Origin: Buttiauxella sp. B2 | GTDB lineage: Bacteria; Pseudomonadota; Gammaproteobacteria; Enterobacterales; Enterobacteriaceae | Direction of reading: 5' to 3' | Length of the DNA: 64,000 bases | NCBI RefSeq assembly: GCF_006376615.1 | Contig: NZ_VEXQ01000003.1 | Span: 248,001-312,000, forward strand | The notes under the pieces: model-generated | Told to the model about the DNA's origin: nothing | Seen by the model: the letters and a program-made list of their open reading frames with translations, nothing else | Database searches by the model: none | Part shown: in pieces, positions 11,105 to 19,844 of the stretch | Layout: each line of letters starts with the position of its first letter | How positions within the stretch are numbered: the stretch's first letter is position 1 | Translations under genes and position numbers: made by a program

Positions 11105-11588
11105 GGCGCGTTGCAGCATCCTCTCACAGGAGCGTTTCCATCAAGGGCTAAGCAGATAAAAGACGCAGGAGTATACCCTGATTATCTGTTTATTAAACCT
11201 GGATCACAACACACGGGCACTTTATGGTCGATGGCAATTCGTGCCGCTTGTTATACATATGTATCAACAAGATGGGTAACTCTTTGAATTAACAGCTAAC
11301 TCTTTACCCATCAGACCCTTATGGGGCATGAGGGGCTTAGAATGATAATTACTGGTTGAGTATGGCAACTTGTTCCTGGCATCCACCCAGCATACTCACC
11401 CAGTACACGTGTGTTACGTCGAGACTGTTTGATTTGGCGGAATCCCCCTGTTGCTCTGGTTAGCGGCAGGGGGAGGTATATCGGATGAATCTGTTATTGA
11501 AGTTTATGTACGTCTCACTTCAAAGGTGCTGTGCTCGCTATCCTTTTCATTACATATATCCAGGGTTGCAATAAGAACGTGCAATTCT
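11105..11588. promoter_or_regulatory. pncB upstream region with candidate promoter, operator and a hairpin
   Basis: On the minus strand a TATACT hexamer (11,175 to 11,170) is a good -10 for pncB. The perfect inverted repeat GTTTA-T-TAAAC at 11,188-11,198 would cover its -35 region and may be an operator. NadR controls pncB in enterobacteria, but its usual half-site spacing differs. At 11,444-11,473 a 7-bp repeat, CCCCCTG / CAGGGGG, with a 16-nt loop lies downstream of the DAHP synthase gene. It has no T-tract on either strand, so I do not call it a terminator. No gene is seen here. Confidence 0.45.
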
Positions 11589-12992
11589 TTAACGCAATGC
11601 TTTCCCCAGCAGAAATGCTAATTCCAGTGACTGTGCTCGGTTAAGCCGCGGATCACATGAGCTTAAATAACGGTAAGATAAATCGCGATCATCAATATGT
11701 TGCAACCCTCCGGTACACTCAGTGACATCCCCTCCCGTCATTTCAAGATGAAGGCAACCAGGATGCATGCCTTCCTCCCGCAGCAACCTAATAAAACGCT
11801 GGGCCTCCTCTACTATGCTGGTAAAGCTGCGGGTTTTATGTCCTGAAAAAGTGTTGCGAGTATTTCCATGCATGGGATCTATGGCCCAAATAACCGGATG
11901 ACCGCTCATGCGGGCCGCGTGTAACAATGGCGGGAGTTTTTCATCGATTTTGTCGTTCCCCATTCTGGCGATCAACACGATTTTTCCCAGCTGTTTATCA
12001 GGGTCTATGATTGTTAACAGTGCAAGTAAACGCTCTGTTGTCATATTTGGACCGCACTTGATACCAACTGGGTTTCCGATGCCACGCAAATACTCAACAT
12101 GTGCGCCATCGGGATCACCGGTTCGCTCACCAAGCCATAACATATGCGCTGAACAGTTATACCAAGTGCCATCTACCGCATCTTTGCGAGTCATCGCCTC
12201 TTCGTAATGTAATAAAAGCGCTTCATGACTGATGAACAATGGCCGACCGGCATAATCATCGCGGACATGACGATGGTAACTGCCGTGCAGTTGCTCGCGC
12301 ATCAGGTGATAATAATTGTCAGAATCCCCGCGTCGGTCTGGGGAGAAATTAGGTTCTGTGAAGTCAGGAAAAACGGACGTATTCATCGCACGCAGCAAGT
12401 TCACGGTCACGGCTGCGTGATAATAGGCTCGGAGCATACGTTGAGGGTCAGGGATGCGATCCTGAAGTGAAAAGTCCTGACCATTAATAATATCACCACG
12501 ATAACTGGGCAGTGTCACCCCATCACGAGTCTCCTCTTGTTGGCTACGTGGCTTGGCAAACTGCCCTGCAATACGCCCTAACTTGACTACTGGTAGTCCG
12601 GTGGACTCGTGAATTAAACCTGCCATTTGTGCCATGGTCAGGCAATGATCGCGGATGGTGGTCGCCTGACAACCATCGAAAGATTCCGCACAATCGCCAC
12701 CCTGCAGCAAAAACGCTTTCCCTTCAGCAACCTGAACCATCTGATGGCGAAACTGGCGGATTTCTGTTGCGAGTAGTAACGGTGGGCTAGACCGTAATTG
12801 GCGTTCATAATCCTGCAAGATGCGCTCATCCGGATACACCGGCAACTGGCTAATGGGGAAATCACGCCAGGAGGCAGGATGCCATTGTCGTGAAACTGAG
12901 AGTGAAAAAGGGTTCATTTCAGTCAGAAACGATACTGGGAAACTTCGATAAGAGTCACCGGTTAGTACATCAATATCACGCTTAAGCAACAT
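11589..12992 (-). CDS. Class II 3-deoxy-D-arabino-heptulosonate 7-phosphate (DAHP) synthase
   Basis: Catalyses the first shikimate-pathway step, condensing phosphoenolpyruvate with erythrose 4-phosphate. This is the plant/actinobacterial/phenazine-cluster (class II) type, unrelated at sequence level to the E. coli AroF/G/H enzymes. Diagnostic blocks are LLQGGDCAESF (residues 95-105), KLGRIAGQFAKPRS, GNPVGIKCGPN, IARMGNDKI and WAIDPMHGNTRN. The start at 12,992 is chosen because AGGAG lies four bases before that ATG; it gives 467 residues. A shorter protein from MNPFSLSVSRQ (12,917) would look more like typical family N-termini but has no clear ribosome binding site. It is last in the four-gene operon. 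A dedicated DAHP synthase beside prephenate-processing genes suggests extra carbon supply for a secondary product. Confidence 0.92.
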   Translation of the reverse strand: MLLKRDIDVLTGDSYRSFPVSFLTEMNPFSLSVSRQWHPASWRDFPISQLPVYPDERILQDYERQLRSSPPLLLATEIRQFRHQMVQVAEGKAFLLQGGDCAESFDGCQATTIRDHCLTMAQMAGLIHESTGLPVVKLGRIAGQFAKPRSQQEETRDGVTLPSYRGDIINGQDFSLQDRIPDPQRMLRAYYHAAVTVNLLRAMNTSVFPDFTEPNFSPDRRGDSDNYYHLMREQLHGSYHRHVRDDYAGRPLFISHEALLLHYEEAMTRKDAVDGTWYNCSAHMLWLGERTGDPDGAHVEYLRGIGNPVGIKCGPNMTTERLLALLTIIDPDKQLGKIVLIARMGNDKIDEKLPPLLHAARMSGHPVIWAIDPMHGNTRNTFSGHKTRSFTSIVEEAQRFIRLLREEGMHPGCLHLEMTGGDVTECTGGLQHIDDRDLSYRYLSSCDPRLNRAQSLELAFLLGKALR

Positions 12993-13046
12993 GTATCTCC
13001 TAGGAAAAGACAACAGCAAACGTTGGCATGTGCGCCAGCAGTGGTT

Positions 13047-13445
13047 TTATTTTGCCGTCTGGGAGCGGGTCAGATAGGTTTCTATAACGCCGTTTTGTCG
13101 GGCCACATAGTCTTCCCGTACTGGCGTGTAAACGTCGATAACTTCTGAGGTCTCTAGTGCTTCTGCATGGTGAACAGCCCATGATGGAATGATGAACGTA
13201 TCACCGGCGTGTAGATAAACAGTACGACCGTCAACATTCAGACGTAATGAACCTTTGAGAATGGTGGTGGCTGTTTCATGTTCATGCTGATGCTCAGGGA
13301 TTTGGGCACCTGTTTTGAACTGCCAAAAAGCGATAGTAAAATCTGTACCGTGTACAAATTTCGCTTGGATCTTACTTTCTGTCCCCTCTGGTCGATTCAG
13401 ATCCATGTCGTAAGAAATCATGTCTTTATTCAGATATAAACTCAT
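13047..13445 (-). CDS. Single-domain cupin protein, possibly a BacB-like isomerase
   Basis: A 132-residue small beta-barrel (cupin) protein. Motif 1 reads GAQIPEHQHEHETATTILKG, giving the metal ligands His-x-His plus Glu. Motif 2 reads GDTFIIPSWAVHH, giving the last His. It is therefore probably a metal-binding enzyme. It has a good ribosome binding site (AAGGA, nine bases before the ATG). It lies between the prephenate decarboxylase-like gene and the DAHP synthase gene. In the bacilysin pathway a cupin (BacB, a double cupin) follows BacA and shifts the double bonds of the dihydro-hydroxyphenylpyruvate product; this protein may do the same, by context only. Generic cupin roles such as dioxygenase or epimerase cannot be excluded. 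Confidence 0.8.
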   Translation of the reverse strand: MSLYLNKDMISYDMDLNRPEGTESKIQAKFVHGTDFTIAFWQFKTGAQIPEHQHEHETATTILKGSLRLNVDGRTVYLHAGDTFIIPSWAVHHAEALETSEVIDVYTPVREDYVARQNGVIETYLTRSQTAK

Positions 13446-13491
13446 TATTTAATTTCCTTTTAAAATACGTATTAATAAACGAAACGTAGGT

Positions 13492-14031
13492 TTATAAAGA
13501 TTGTTTTACTTTTGCATGAATGGAAAAACCCATCGGGACTGGGCCAAAATCAGCCAGAATATTAAGCTGGCATTGCTGAGCGGCAAGTAATGTGGTTATA
13601 CAACCATCAACAGTGCCTGCCGCACACTGTTTTGCCGCCTCACTATTCGAATTAAATAATTCAATAGCTACATTCTTATCAACACCTTTAATTTGATGAA
13701 TTAAATCCTGAGGTGCAGGGTGAGAACCAACACTTTTTATTTTTCTGACGTTATCCAGTCGACTGGCGAGCAACATATTATGTGTATCCATCACAAAACA
13801 GTCGATGAGCTTGAGGTGCTGTAAATTTTTGAAAACAAGATGATGCAAATATGGGTATACGATACACCCTAGCAGAACATCATTATTCTCATTCTGTTCC
13901 ATATATTTTGCGGCGGATTCCAGCGTCTGGTGAAGTCTCACTTCGCCTCCCTGGTTATTATTTTCCAACCAGAGATGGGCAGCTTTTTCGCAATTGGTTC
14001 CCGCCGGTCCTAATGTATGAACGGTTATCAT
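13492..14031 (-). CDS. Prephenate decarboxylase-like protein (BacA type, prephenate dehydratase fold)
   Basis: A 179-residue protein consisting of a single prephenate dehydratase (PDT) domain with no chorismate mutase or ACT domain. It opens with TVHTLGPAGTNCEKAA, like PDT (LGPEGT) and closely like Bacillus BacA. The second lobe contains FNSNSEAAKQCAAGTVDGCI. Where dehydratases carry the catalytic Thr-Arg-Phe, it reads PMGFSIH (residues 166-172), similar to the PMSWSLF of BacA. This argues for non-aromatising decarboxylation of prephenate rather than phenylpyruvate formation. A ribosome binding site, AAGGA, lies five bases before the ATG. It is the second gene of the operon, 24 bp after the RraA-like gene. 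By eye it is richer in A+T than the flanking core genes. Confidence 0.82.
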   Translation of the reverse strand: MITVHTLGPAGTNCEKAAHLWLENNNQGGEVRLHQTLESAAKYMEQNENNDVLLGCIVYPYLHHLVFKNLQHLKLIDCFVMDTHNMLLASRLDNVRKIKSVGSHPAPQDLIHQIKGVDKNVAIELFNSNSEAAKQCAAGTVDGCITTLLAAQQCQLNILADFGPVPMGFSIHAKVKQSL

Positions 14032-14055
14032 GACAGTCCTTAATTAATAATAAGA

Positions 14056-14757
14056 TTAAATACGGCCGGTAAAATTAATCAATTCTGGTAGTCGTTCGCC
14101 TGCTCTGATTTTTTCCAACATGGTATTTTCAGTACTGTCAATGGCCAACGCTTTCTCCATAACCTCAACAATAGCGGAGGCTGGTACTACAGCTACCCCA
14201 TTGGCATCAACGATAATTAAATCACCGCTATGAACAGTGATATGTTCAATCAAACAGTGAGTACCTGTTTCGGCTACCAAATACGCCCCTTGGGTATCCG
14301 TCGGTATCGGATTGCTGGCCAGAACTGGCATATTCAGCATTTTGAGCTCCTTCATATCGCGCACCGCCCCCCCTAAAATGACACCGGAAAAACCCATTTT
14401 TTCGAAGTAAGTACAGCTCATCCCGCCAGCCAGCGCGGCCTCCGTGATAAGTTCACCTCCGCCTGCTACATAAACCAGCCCATCGGCATACTCAAGTTCG
14501 GGAACCAGAAATGCTTTGACCTGTTCCCACGTTGACGGTTGACGCTGCAGAATGTCACTGCCTTTACGCACCATTTTCCAGCTAACGGTATAGGCCTGTG
14601 CTACGAGATATGGTTCATCGCCATTAATAGCACGTATTTTTGAGGTTAATACGTTGCCGGTGCCCATCCCATCGAGAATATCTACCACAGTAGATGTACT
14701 TATTTTTCTTTCTCGAAACACCGCCAAAATATTTTTAGGTAATCGTTCAAAATTCAT
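14056..14757 (-). CDS. RraA / 4-hydroxy-4-methyl-2-oxoglutarate aldolase-like protein
   Basis: A 233-residue member of the RraA-like fold family, which includes HMG/CHA aldolases, oxaloacetate decarboxylases and the RNase E inhibitor RraA. The start at MNFERLPKN (14,757) follows GGAG at five bases. The frame is open 33 codons further without support. The metal/substrate signature GGAVRDMKEL (residues 129-138) keeps the Arg133-Asp134 pair used by the aldolases, so an enzyme is more likely than an RraA-type regulator. The second conserved region is YADGLVYVAGGGE...AALAGGMS. It is the first gene of the operon. Its substrate is unknown; a retro-aldol or decarboxylation step on a prephenate-derived keto acid is an inference from context. 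Confidence 0.8.
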   Translation of the reverse strand: MNFERLPKNILAVFRERKISTSTVVDILDGMGTGNVLTSKIRAINGDEPYLVAQAYTVSWKMVRKGSDILQRQPSTWEQVKAFLVPELEYADGLVYVAGGGELITEAALAGGMSCTYFEKMGFSGVILGGAVRDMKELKMLNMPVLASNPIPTDTQGAYLVAETGTHCLIEHITVHSGDLIIVDANGVAVVPASAIVEVMEKALAIDSTENTMLEKIRAGERLPELINFTGRI

Positions 14758-15609
14758 AACAACTCCGGTCCTTAAGTTTATCAGAGCATGATGTAGATAT
14801 TCATACACCTTCTTTTTGCGCTGAAATTCCATGTCATATGCATGTTTAAAAAACAAGATCTGATTTAATAACAGAGCATGAAATTCAAAGCACTCTAACT
14901 AATAGTGTGGGCTTGGTAATTATCAAATATTGTAAACCTGGGCGATGATATGAGATATAAATCATTAACAAACTAATCTATAACGTTTCTTCCTTGTGGA
15001 TTGTTTTTTATTGAAACAACCAGAAATGAAAATTCACACATTTTATTTCATTTAATTCCAACGTGTTTTGCAGTAACGGTTTTTTGTGTTTAAGGATGGG
15101 AAATGTTGCTTCAGGTGATGGTTCTGAAGTAGATCATTAGCATGCTAACCTATAACAATTAGTCAGTGTGGGTGTATTTATTTAGATAATTAAAAGTTAA
15201 TAAAAAGCACTTTTTGATCTACGCCGAAGTTATTATTTTATGGAATGATGTTTTGTTTTTAAAACACATATGAATTATTAATGCGGTGGTTAGTTCATTC
15301 TGAACGGGTTATCGCCATGTTGCTCAAACGTGTGTTGAAGATGGATTATGAAAATATAAACAGTGGCATTTGAGTTAACTATTCGCACTGACCATCAGAT
15401 ACTCGTACTGCAAACAGCCCATCAGTACTGGTCGTTTTCACGAACACATCGATATCAGGATGGTTCCAACTGAGAGGAAGGGGTCATCTCTTCTTTATGT
15501 AGCAATTCATGTGAGAAGCCCAGAAAAGATGATGATTCTGCGTGGCAACATTCGAGCAACAGGAATAGACTGAACTCCGCAAACTTACGGATGATGTATA
15601 AGGTTTTTT
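14758..15609. promoter_or_regulatory. Long AT-rich gap between the four-gene operon and pepN
   Basis: An 850-bp non-coding stretch, strongly AT-rich between about 14,860 and 15,300. It must hold the promoter of the minus-strand operon and, nearer 15,500-15,600, that of pepN. I could not place sigma-70 hexamers with confidence. The word AGTGTGGG occurs twice, near 14,905 and near 15,165, each preceded by an AT-rich TAAT/ATTAG segment; these may be paired binding sites. No open frame with coding character and no tRNA or IS remnant is seen. Confidence 0.4.
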
Positions 15610-18222
15610 ATGACACAACAGCCACAAGCCAAATATCGCCACGACTACCGTGCGCCGGATTACACGATTACCGATATCGATTTGACCTTTGACCTTGATG
15701 CCACAAAAACCCTGGTCACTGCTATTAGCCAAATTAGCCGGCAGGGCGCAGCAGATGCGTCTTTGCGTCTTGATGGTGAAGATCTGACGCTGGTTTCTAT
15801 CGATGTTAACGGTGCTGCCTGGGAGCATTATCGCCAGGAAGAGGGCGCATTGATTATTGAATCATTGCCAGAGACCTTCACGCTGACCATCGTTAACGAA
15901 ATCAGCCCTGCGACCAATACCGCGTTGGAAGGTCTTTATCTCTCCGGCGATGCGCTTTGCACACAATGCGAGGCCGAGGGTTTCCGCCATATTACCTGGT
16001 ATCTTGACCGACCAGATGTTCTGGCGCGTTTCACCACCAAAATCATTGCTGATAAAACCCAGTATCCTTTCCTTTTATCTAACGGTAATCGCATTGCCGA
16101 AGGTGAACTGGACAACGGTCGTCATTGGGTGCAATGGCAAGATCCTTTCCCAAAACCTTGCTACCTGTTTGCGCTGGTGGCGGGTGATTTCGATGTTCTT
16201 CGCGATACCTTCAAAACGCGTTCAGGCCGGGATGTGGCACTAGAGTTATTTGTCGACCGTGGCAATCTTGACCGCGCAAGCTGGGCGATGACTTCTCTGA
16301 AAGCGTCAATGAAGTGGGATGAAACCCGTTTCGGTCTTGAGTACGACCTCGACATTTATATGATTGTCGCCGTGGACTTCTTCAACATGGGCGCGATGGA
16401 GAATAAAGGACTGAACGTCTTTAACTCCAAATATGTTCTGGCGCGTGCTGAAACGGCAACCGATAAAGACTACCTCGACATCGAACGTGTTATTGGCCAC
16501 GAATACTTCCATAACTGGACCGGTAACCGTGTGACTTGCCGCGACTGGTTCCAGTTAAGCCTGAAAGAAGGGCTGACCGTATTCCGCGATCAAGAATTTA
16601 GTTCCGACCTTGGCTCACGCGCAGTAAACCGCATTCAAAACGTGCGCACCATGCGTGCAATGCAGTTTGCTGAGGATGCAAGCCCGATGGCACACCCAAT
16701 TCGCCCGGATAAAGTTATTGAAATGAATAACTTCTATACGTTGACGGTATATGAAAAGGGTTCTGAAGTTATCCGTATGCTGCACACGTTACTGGGCGAA
16801 GAGAGTTTCCAGAAAGGGATGCAACTCTACTTTGAACGCCATGATGGCAGCGCTGCGACCTGCGATGACTTTGTTCAGGCAATGGAAGATGCGTCAAACG
16901 TTGACCTGTCCCATTTCCGCCGTTGGTACAGCCAGGCGGGCACGCCAGTGGTTACCGTGCATGATGACTACGACCCAGAAAATGAGCTGTATACGCTGAC
17001 CATCAGCCAGGCCACGCCGCCAACCGCTGAGCAACAGGAAAAACACCCGCTGCATATTCCGTTCGATATCGAACTGTATGACAACGAAGGTAAAGTGATT
17101 CCGTTGCAAAAAAATGGCCACCCGATTCACCATGTACTGAATGTGACTCAGGCCGAGCAGACGTTTGTCTTTGATAACGTCTATTTCCAGCCTGTTCCGT
17201 CATTGTTGCGTGAATTCTCAGCACCGGTGAAACTGGAATACAAATGGAGCGACCAGCAACTGACGTTTCTGATGCGCCATGCTCGCAACGATTTTTCCCG
17301 TTGGGACGCTGCGCAAAGCCTGTTGGCAACCTACATCAAACTGAATGTAAACCGTAGCCAACAGGGCCAGCCTCTGTCACTGCCATTACATGTTGCTGAT
17401 GCATTCCGTGCAATTTTGCTGGATGAGAAGATTGACCCGGCTCTGGCAGCAGAAATTCTGACGCTGCCATCGCAAAACGAAATTGCTGAACTGTTCCAGA
17501 AAATCGACCCACAGGCGATTGCCGCGGTGCATGCAGCGTTAACCCGTACACTGGCAAACGAATTGGCTGACGAATTCCTGGCGGTGTACAACGCTAACAA
17601 ACTCGATGAGTATCGCGTTGAACATGCGGATATCGGCAAACGCGCTTTGCGTAACACCTGCTTGCGTTATCTGGCCTTTGGCGAGAAACAGCTTGCTGAG
17701 CAACTGGTGCGTAATCAGTATCAAAGTGCAGACAACATGACGGATTCTATTGCCGCCTTGTCTGCCTCAGTTGCGGCGCAATTGCCTTGCCGTACAGAGC
17801 TGCTGGCTGCATTTGATGAGAAATGGCATCAGGACGGTTTGGTCATGGACAAGTGGTTTGTCTTGCAAGCGACGAGCCCGGCGACTGATACGTTGAGCAA
17901 AGTGCGTGAGTTGCTGAACCACCGTTCATTTAGCATGGGTAACCCGAACCGCGTTCGTTCGTTGATTGGCGCGTTTGCAGCGGGCAACCCGGCGGCGTTC
18001 CATGCGCTCGATGGCAGCGGCTATCAATTTATGGTGGAAATGCTCAGCGAGCTAAACCACCGTAACCCGCAGGTAGCGTCACGTTTGATTGAGCCGTTAA
18101 TTCGACTGAAACGTTACGATGCAAAACGTCAGGAAATGATGCGTGCGGCACTGGAACAGCTGAAAGGGCTGGAAAACTTGTCGGGTGATTTGTTCGAGAA
18201 AATCACTAAAGCATTGGCGTAG
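15610..18222 (+). CDS. pepN: Aminopeptidase N
   Basis: Cytosolic M1-family zinc aminopeptidase, the main broad-specificity aminopeptidase of enterobacteria, completing peptide degradation after Lon and Clp. It has 870 residues, as in E. coli. The exopeptidase motif GAMEN is at residues 261-265, and the zinc motif HEYFH at 297-301 with the third ligand Glu320 in LKEGLTV. The start MTQQPQAKYRHDYRAPDY is conserved, with AAGG ahead of it. It is convergent with the ssu operon, sharing a bidirectional hairpin. Confidence 0.98.
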   Translation: MTQQPQAKYRHDYRAPDYTITDIDLTFDLDATKTLVTAISQISRQGAADASLRLDGEDLTLVSIDVNGAAWEHYRQEEGALIIESLPETFTLTIVNEISPATNTALEGLYLSGDALCTQCEAEGFRHITWYLDRPDVLARFTTKIIADKTQYPFLLSNGNRIAEGELDNGRHWVQWQDPFPKPCYLFALVAGDFDVLRDTFKTRSGRDVALELFVDRGNLDRASWAMTSLKASMKWDETRFGLEYDLDIYMIVAVDFFNMGAMENKGLNVFNSKYVLARAETATDKDYLDIERVIGHEYFHNWTGNRVTCRDWFQLSLKEGLTVFRDQEFSSDLGSRAVNRIQNVRTMRAMQFAEDASPMAHPIRPDKVIEMNNFYTLTVYEKGSEVIRMLHTLLGEESFQKGMQLYFERHDGSAATCDDFVQAMEDASNVDLSHFRRWYSQAGTPVVTVHDDYDPENELYTLTISQATPPTAEQQEKHPLHIPFDIELYDNEGKVIPLQKNGHPIHHVLNVTQAEQTFVFDNVYFQPVPSLLREFSAPVKLEYKWSDQQLTFLMRHARNDFSRWDAAQSLLATYIKLNVNRSQQGQPLSLPLHVADAFRAILLDEKIDPALAAEILTLPSQNEIAELFQKIDPQAIAAVHAALTRTLANELADEFLAVYNANKLDEYRVEHADIGKRALRNTCLRYLAFGEKQLAEQLVRNQYQSADNMTDSIAALSASVAAQLPCRTELLAAFDEKWHQDGLVMDKWFVLQATSPATDTLSKVRELLNHRSFSMGNPNRVRSLIGAFAAGNPAAFHALDGSGYQFMVEMLSELNHRNPQVASRLIEPLIRLKRYDAKRQEMMRAALEQLKGLENLSGDLFEKITKALA

Positions 18223-18229
18223 CCATTGG

Positions 18230-18270
18230 CTCTCACCCCTCTTCCTTTTATCGGGCGGGGTGAGAGTATT
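18230..18270. terminator. Hairpin between convergent pepN and ssuB
   Basis: A 10-bp inverted repeat, CTCTCACCCC / GGGGTGAGAG, with a 17-nt loop lies between the two stop codons. The T-tract is short on both sides. Confidence 0.65.
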
Positions 18271-18272
18271 AC

Positions 18273-19046
18273 TTAACCGGTGCGTACCACACGTACCGGT
18301 TCTTCCACAACCTGCCGTTTCATCACGCGTTCCAAAACCTGCGCTTCCAGTTCAGCCAGACGGGCCACGCCGAGTTTCCGTGGGCGAGGTAAATCAACGG
18401 TCAGGTCGAGGCCAATCTTTCCTTCTTCAATCAGCAAAATGCGGTCTGCCATGGCGACGGCTTCACTGACATCGTGCGTCACCAACAACACCGTAAAACC
18501 ATGTTCCTGCCACAGAGAAACGATCAACTCCTGCATTTCAATACGTGTCAGGGCATCTAACGCACCCAGCGGTTCATCAAGCAACAACAGGCGTGGTCGA
18601 TGAATCAGCGCTCGCGCCAGCGCCACACGTTGCTTTTGCCCGCCAGAAAGTGCGGCTGGCCATTCAGTAGCTCGATTGGCAAGCCCAACCGCCTCCAGAG
18701 CCTCTGCTGCTGCAACTTTCCAGTTTCCTTTTAATCCTAATCCGACATTGTTAATCACTGATTTCCATGGCAGCAGGCGGGCATCCTGAAACATTAAACG
18801 TGTCTCATCCTGGCTTTCACGCAAGGGTGCATTTCCGGCAATTAACGAACCGCCATTGGGATTTTCCAGGCCTGCTAGCAAACGCAGCAAAGTACTTTTT
18901 CCGCCGCCGCTGCGGCCAACAACTGCAACAAACTGCCCGGCAGGAATGTGTAGCTCGAGTTCATCGAGAATAGTTTTATTGCCGTAGCGTTTAGTCACGC
19001 TGTTAAGGAGTAGGGGAGTTCCCAGATTTAAACGAGCAGTATTCAT
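18273..19046 (-). CDS. ssuB: Aliphatic sulfonate ABC transporter ATP-binding protein
   Basis: ATPase of the SsuABC importer, which brings alkanesulfonates in as sulfur source. It has 257 residues (E. coli 255) from [11 protein letters not shown]. That start overlaps the ssuC stop as ATGA, confirming it over the longer frame. Walker A is [10 protein letters not shown], the ABC signature is [15 protein letters not shown], and Walker B is [12 protein letters not shown]. It is the last gene of ssuEADCB. The operon is expected to be induced during sulfate limitation (Cbl/CysB in E. coli). Confidence 0.97.
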   Translation of the reverse strand: MNTARLNLGTPLLLNSVTKRYGNKTILDELELHIPAGQFVAVVGRSGGGKSTLLRLLAGLENPNGGSLIAGNAPLRESQDETRLMFQDARLLPWKSVINNVGLGLKGNWKVAAAEALEAVGLANRATEWPAALSGGQKQRVALARALIHRPRLLLLDEPLGALDALTRIEMQELIVSLWQEHGFTVLLVTHDVSEAVAMADRILLIEEGKIGLDLTVDLPRPRKLGVARLAELEAQVLERVMKRQVVEEPVRVVRTG

Positions 19047-19834
19047 GCATTTTCCTCCTGTAGCTGGTAGGCCGGGTGCCAGCGCAGCCAAACACGTTCG
19101 AGTAATTGTGCGCTGATATCAGCAAGCTTGCCGAGCAGGGCATAAAGAATGATGGCAACGACGACCACATCGGTTTGCAGGAATTCGCGGGCATTCATCG
19201 CCAGGTAACCAATCCCTGAATTGGCAGAAATGGTTTCTGCGACGATTAAAGTCAGCCACATCAGGCCTAATGCGAAACGTAGACCGACCAAAATCGAAGG
19301 CAGGGCCCCGGGCAGAATCACTTGGGTGAACAGGCTAAAACCGGATAACCCGTAACTGCGTGCCATTTCCAACAAACCCTGGTCAATATTGCGGATCCCA
19401 TGCCAGGTATTGATGTAAATCGGAAACAGTGTGCCAAGTGCGACTAAGAAAATTTTTGCTGACTCATCAATGCCAAACCACAAGATTACCAGTGGGATTA
19501 GCGCCAGGTGCGGGACATTGCGCAGCATCTGAATTGAACTGTCCAGCAACCGCTCCCCCCAGCGAGAAAGGCCACTTATCAGCCCAAGCACTAACCCTAA
19601 AGAACCGCCAATGCTAAAACCAATCACCGCTCGCCATGAGCTGATAGCCAAGTGTTGCCACAATTCACCACTGGCTGAGAGATTCCAGAATGCAGCAGCA
19701 ACACCCTCTGGCGAAGGGAAGATACGAGTGGAAAGCCAGCCCGCGCTCGAAGAAATCTGCCATATCGCAATAACGGCGACAGGCAGCACCCACGGCGCCA
19801 GTTTCAACAACAATTTGTGCGTTGATGGGTTCAT
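19043..19834 (-). CDS. ssuC: Aliphatic sulfonate ABC transporter permease
   Basis: Inner-membrane permease of the SsuABC alkanesulfonate importer. It has 263 residues, as in E. coli, from [11 protein letters not shown]. This start has AAGGAG just upstream and replaces a frame open for 78 further codons that overlaps ssuD. The sequence shows about six hydrophobic segments. The cytoplasmic EAA-type loop that contacts SsuB lies around [24 protein letters not shown]. Its start lies 10 bp after the ssuD stop, and its stop overlaps the ssuB start by four bases. Confidence 0.97.
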   Translation of the reverse strand: MNPSTHKLLLKLAPWVLPVAVIAIWQISSSAGWLSTRIFPSPEGVAAAFWNLSASGELWQHLAISSWRAVIGFSIGGSLGLVLGLISGLSRWGERLLDSSIQMLRNVPHLALIPLVILWFGIDESAKIFLVALGTLFPIYINTWHGIRNIDQGLLEMARSYGLSGFSLFTQVILPGALPSILVGLRFALGLMWLTLIVAETISANSGIGYLAMNAREFLQTDVVVVAIILYALLGKLADISAQLLERVWLRWHPAYQLQEENA

Positions 19835-19844
19835 GGGTGTCTCC

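Noticed and set aside
11188-11198. Classical NadR box (TGTTTA-N6-TAAACA) at pncB
   Set aside because: The half-sites are present but separated by one base instead of six, so only a tentative operator is reported.
11444-11473. Terminator for the four-gene operon
   Set aside because: The 7-bp GC stem has no T-tract on either strand and a 16-nt loop. It is listed only as a hairpin in the gap description.
14758-14856. N-terminal extension of the RraA-like protein (33 codons)
   Set aside because: The internal ATG at 14,757 has a well-spaced GGAG and fits the family N-terminus. The extension is lysine- and tyrosine-rich and unlike the family.
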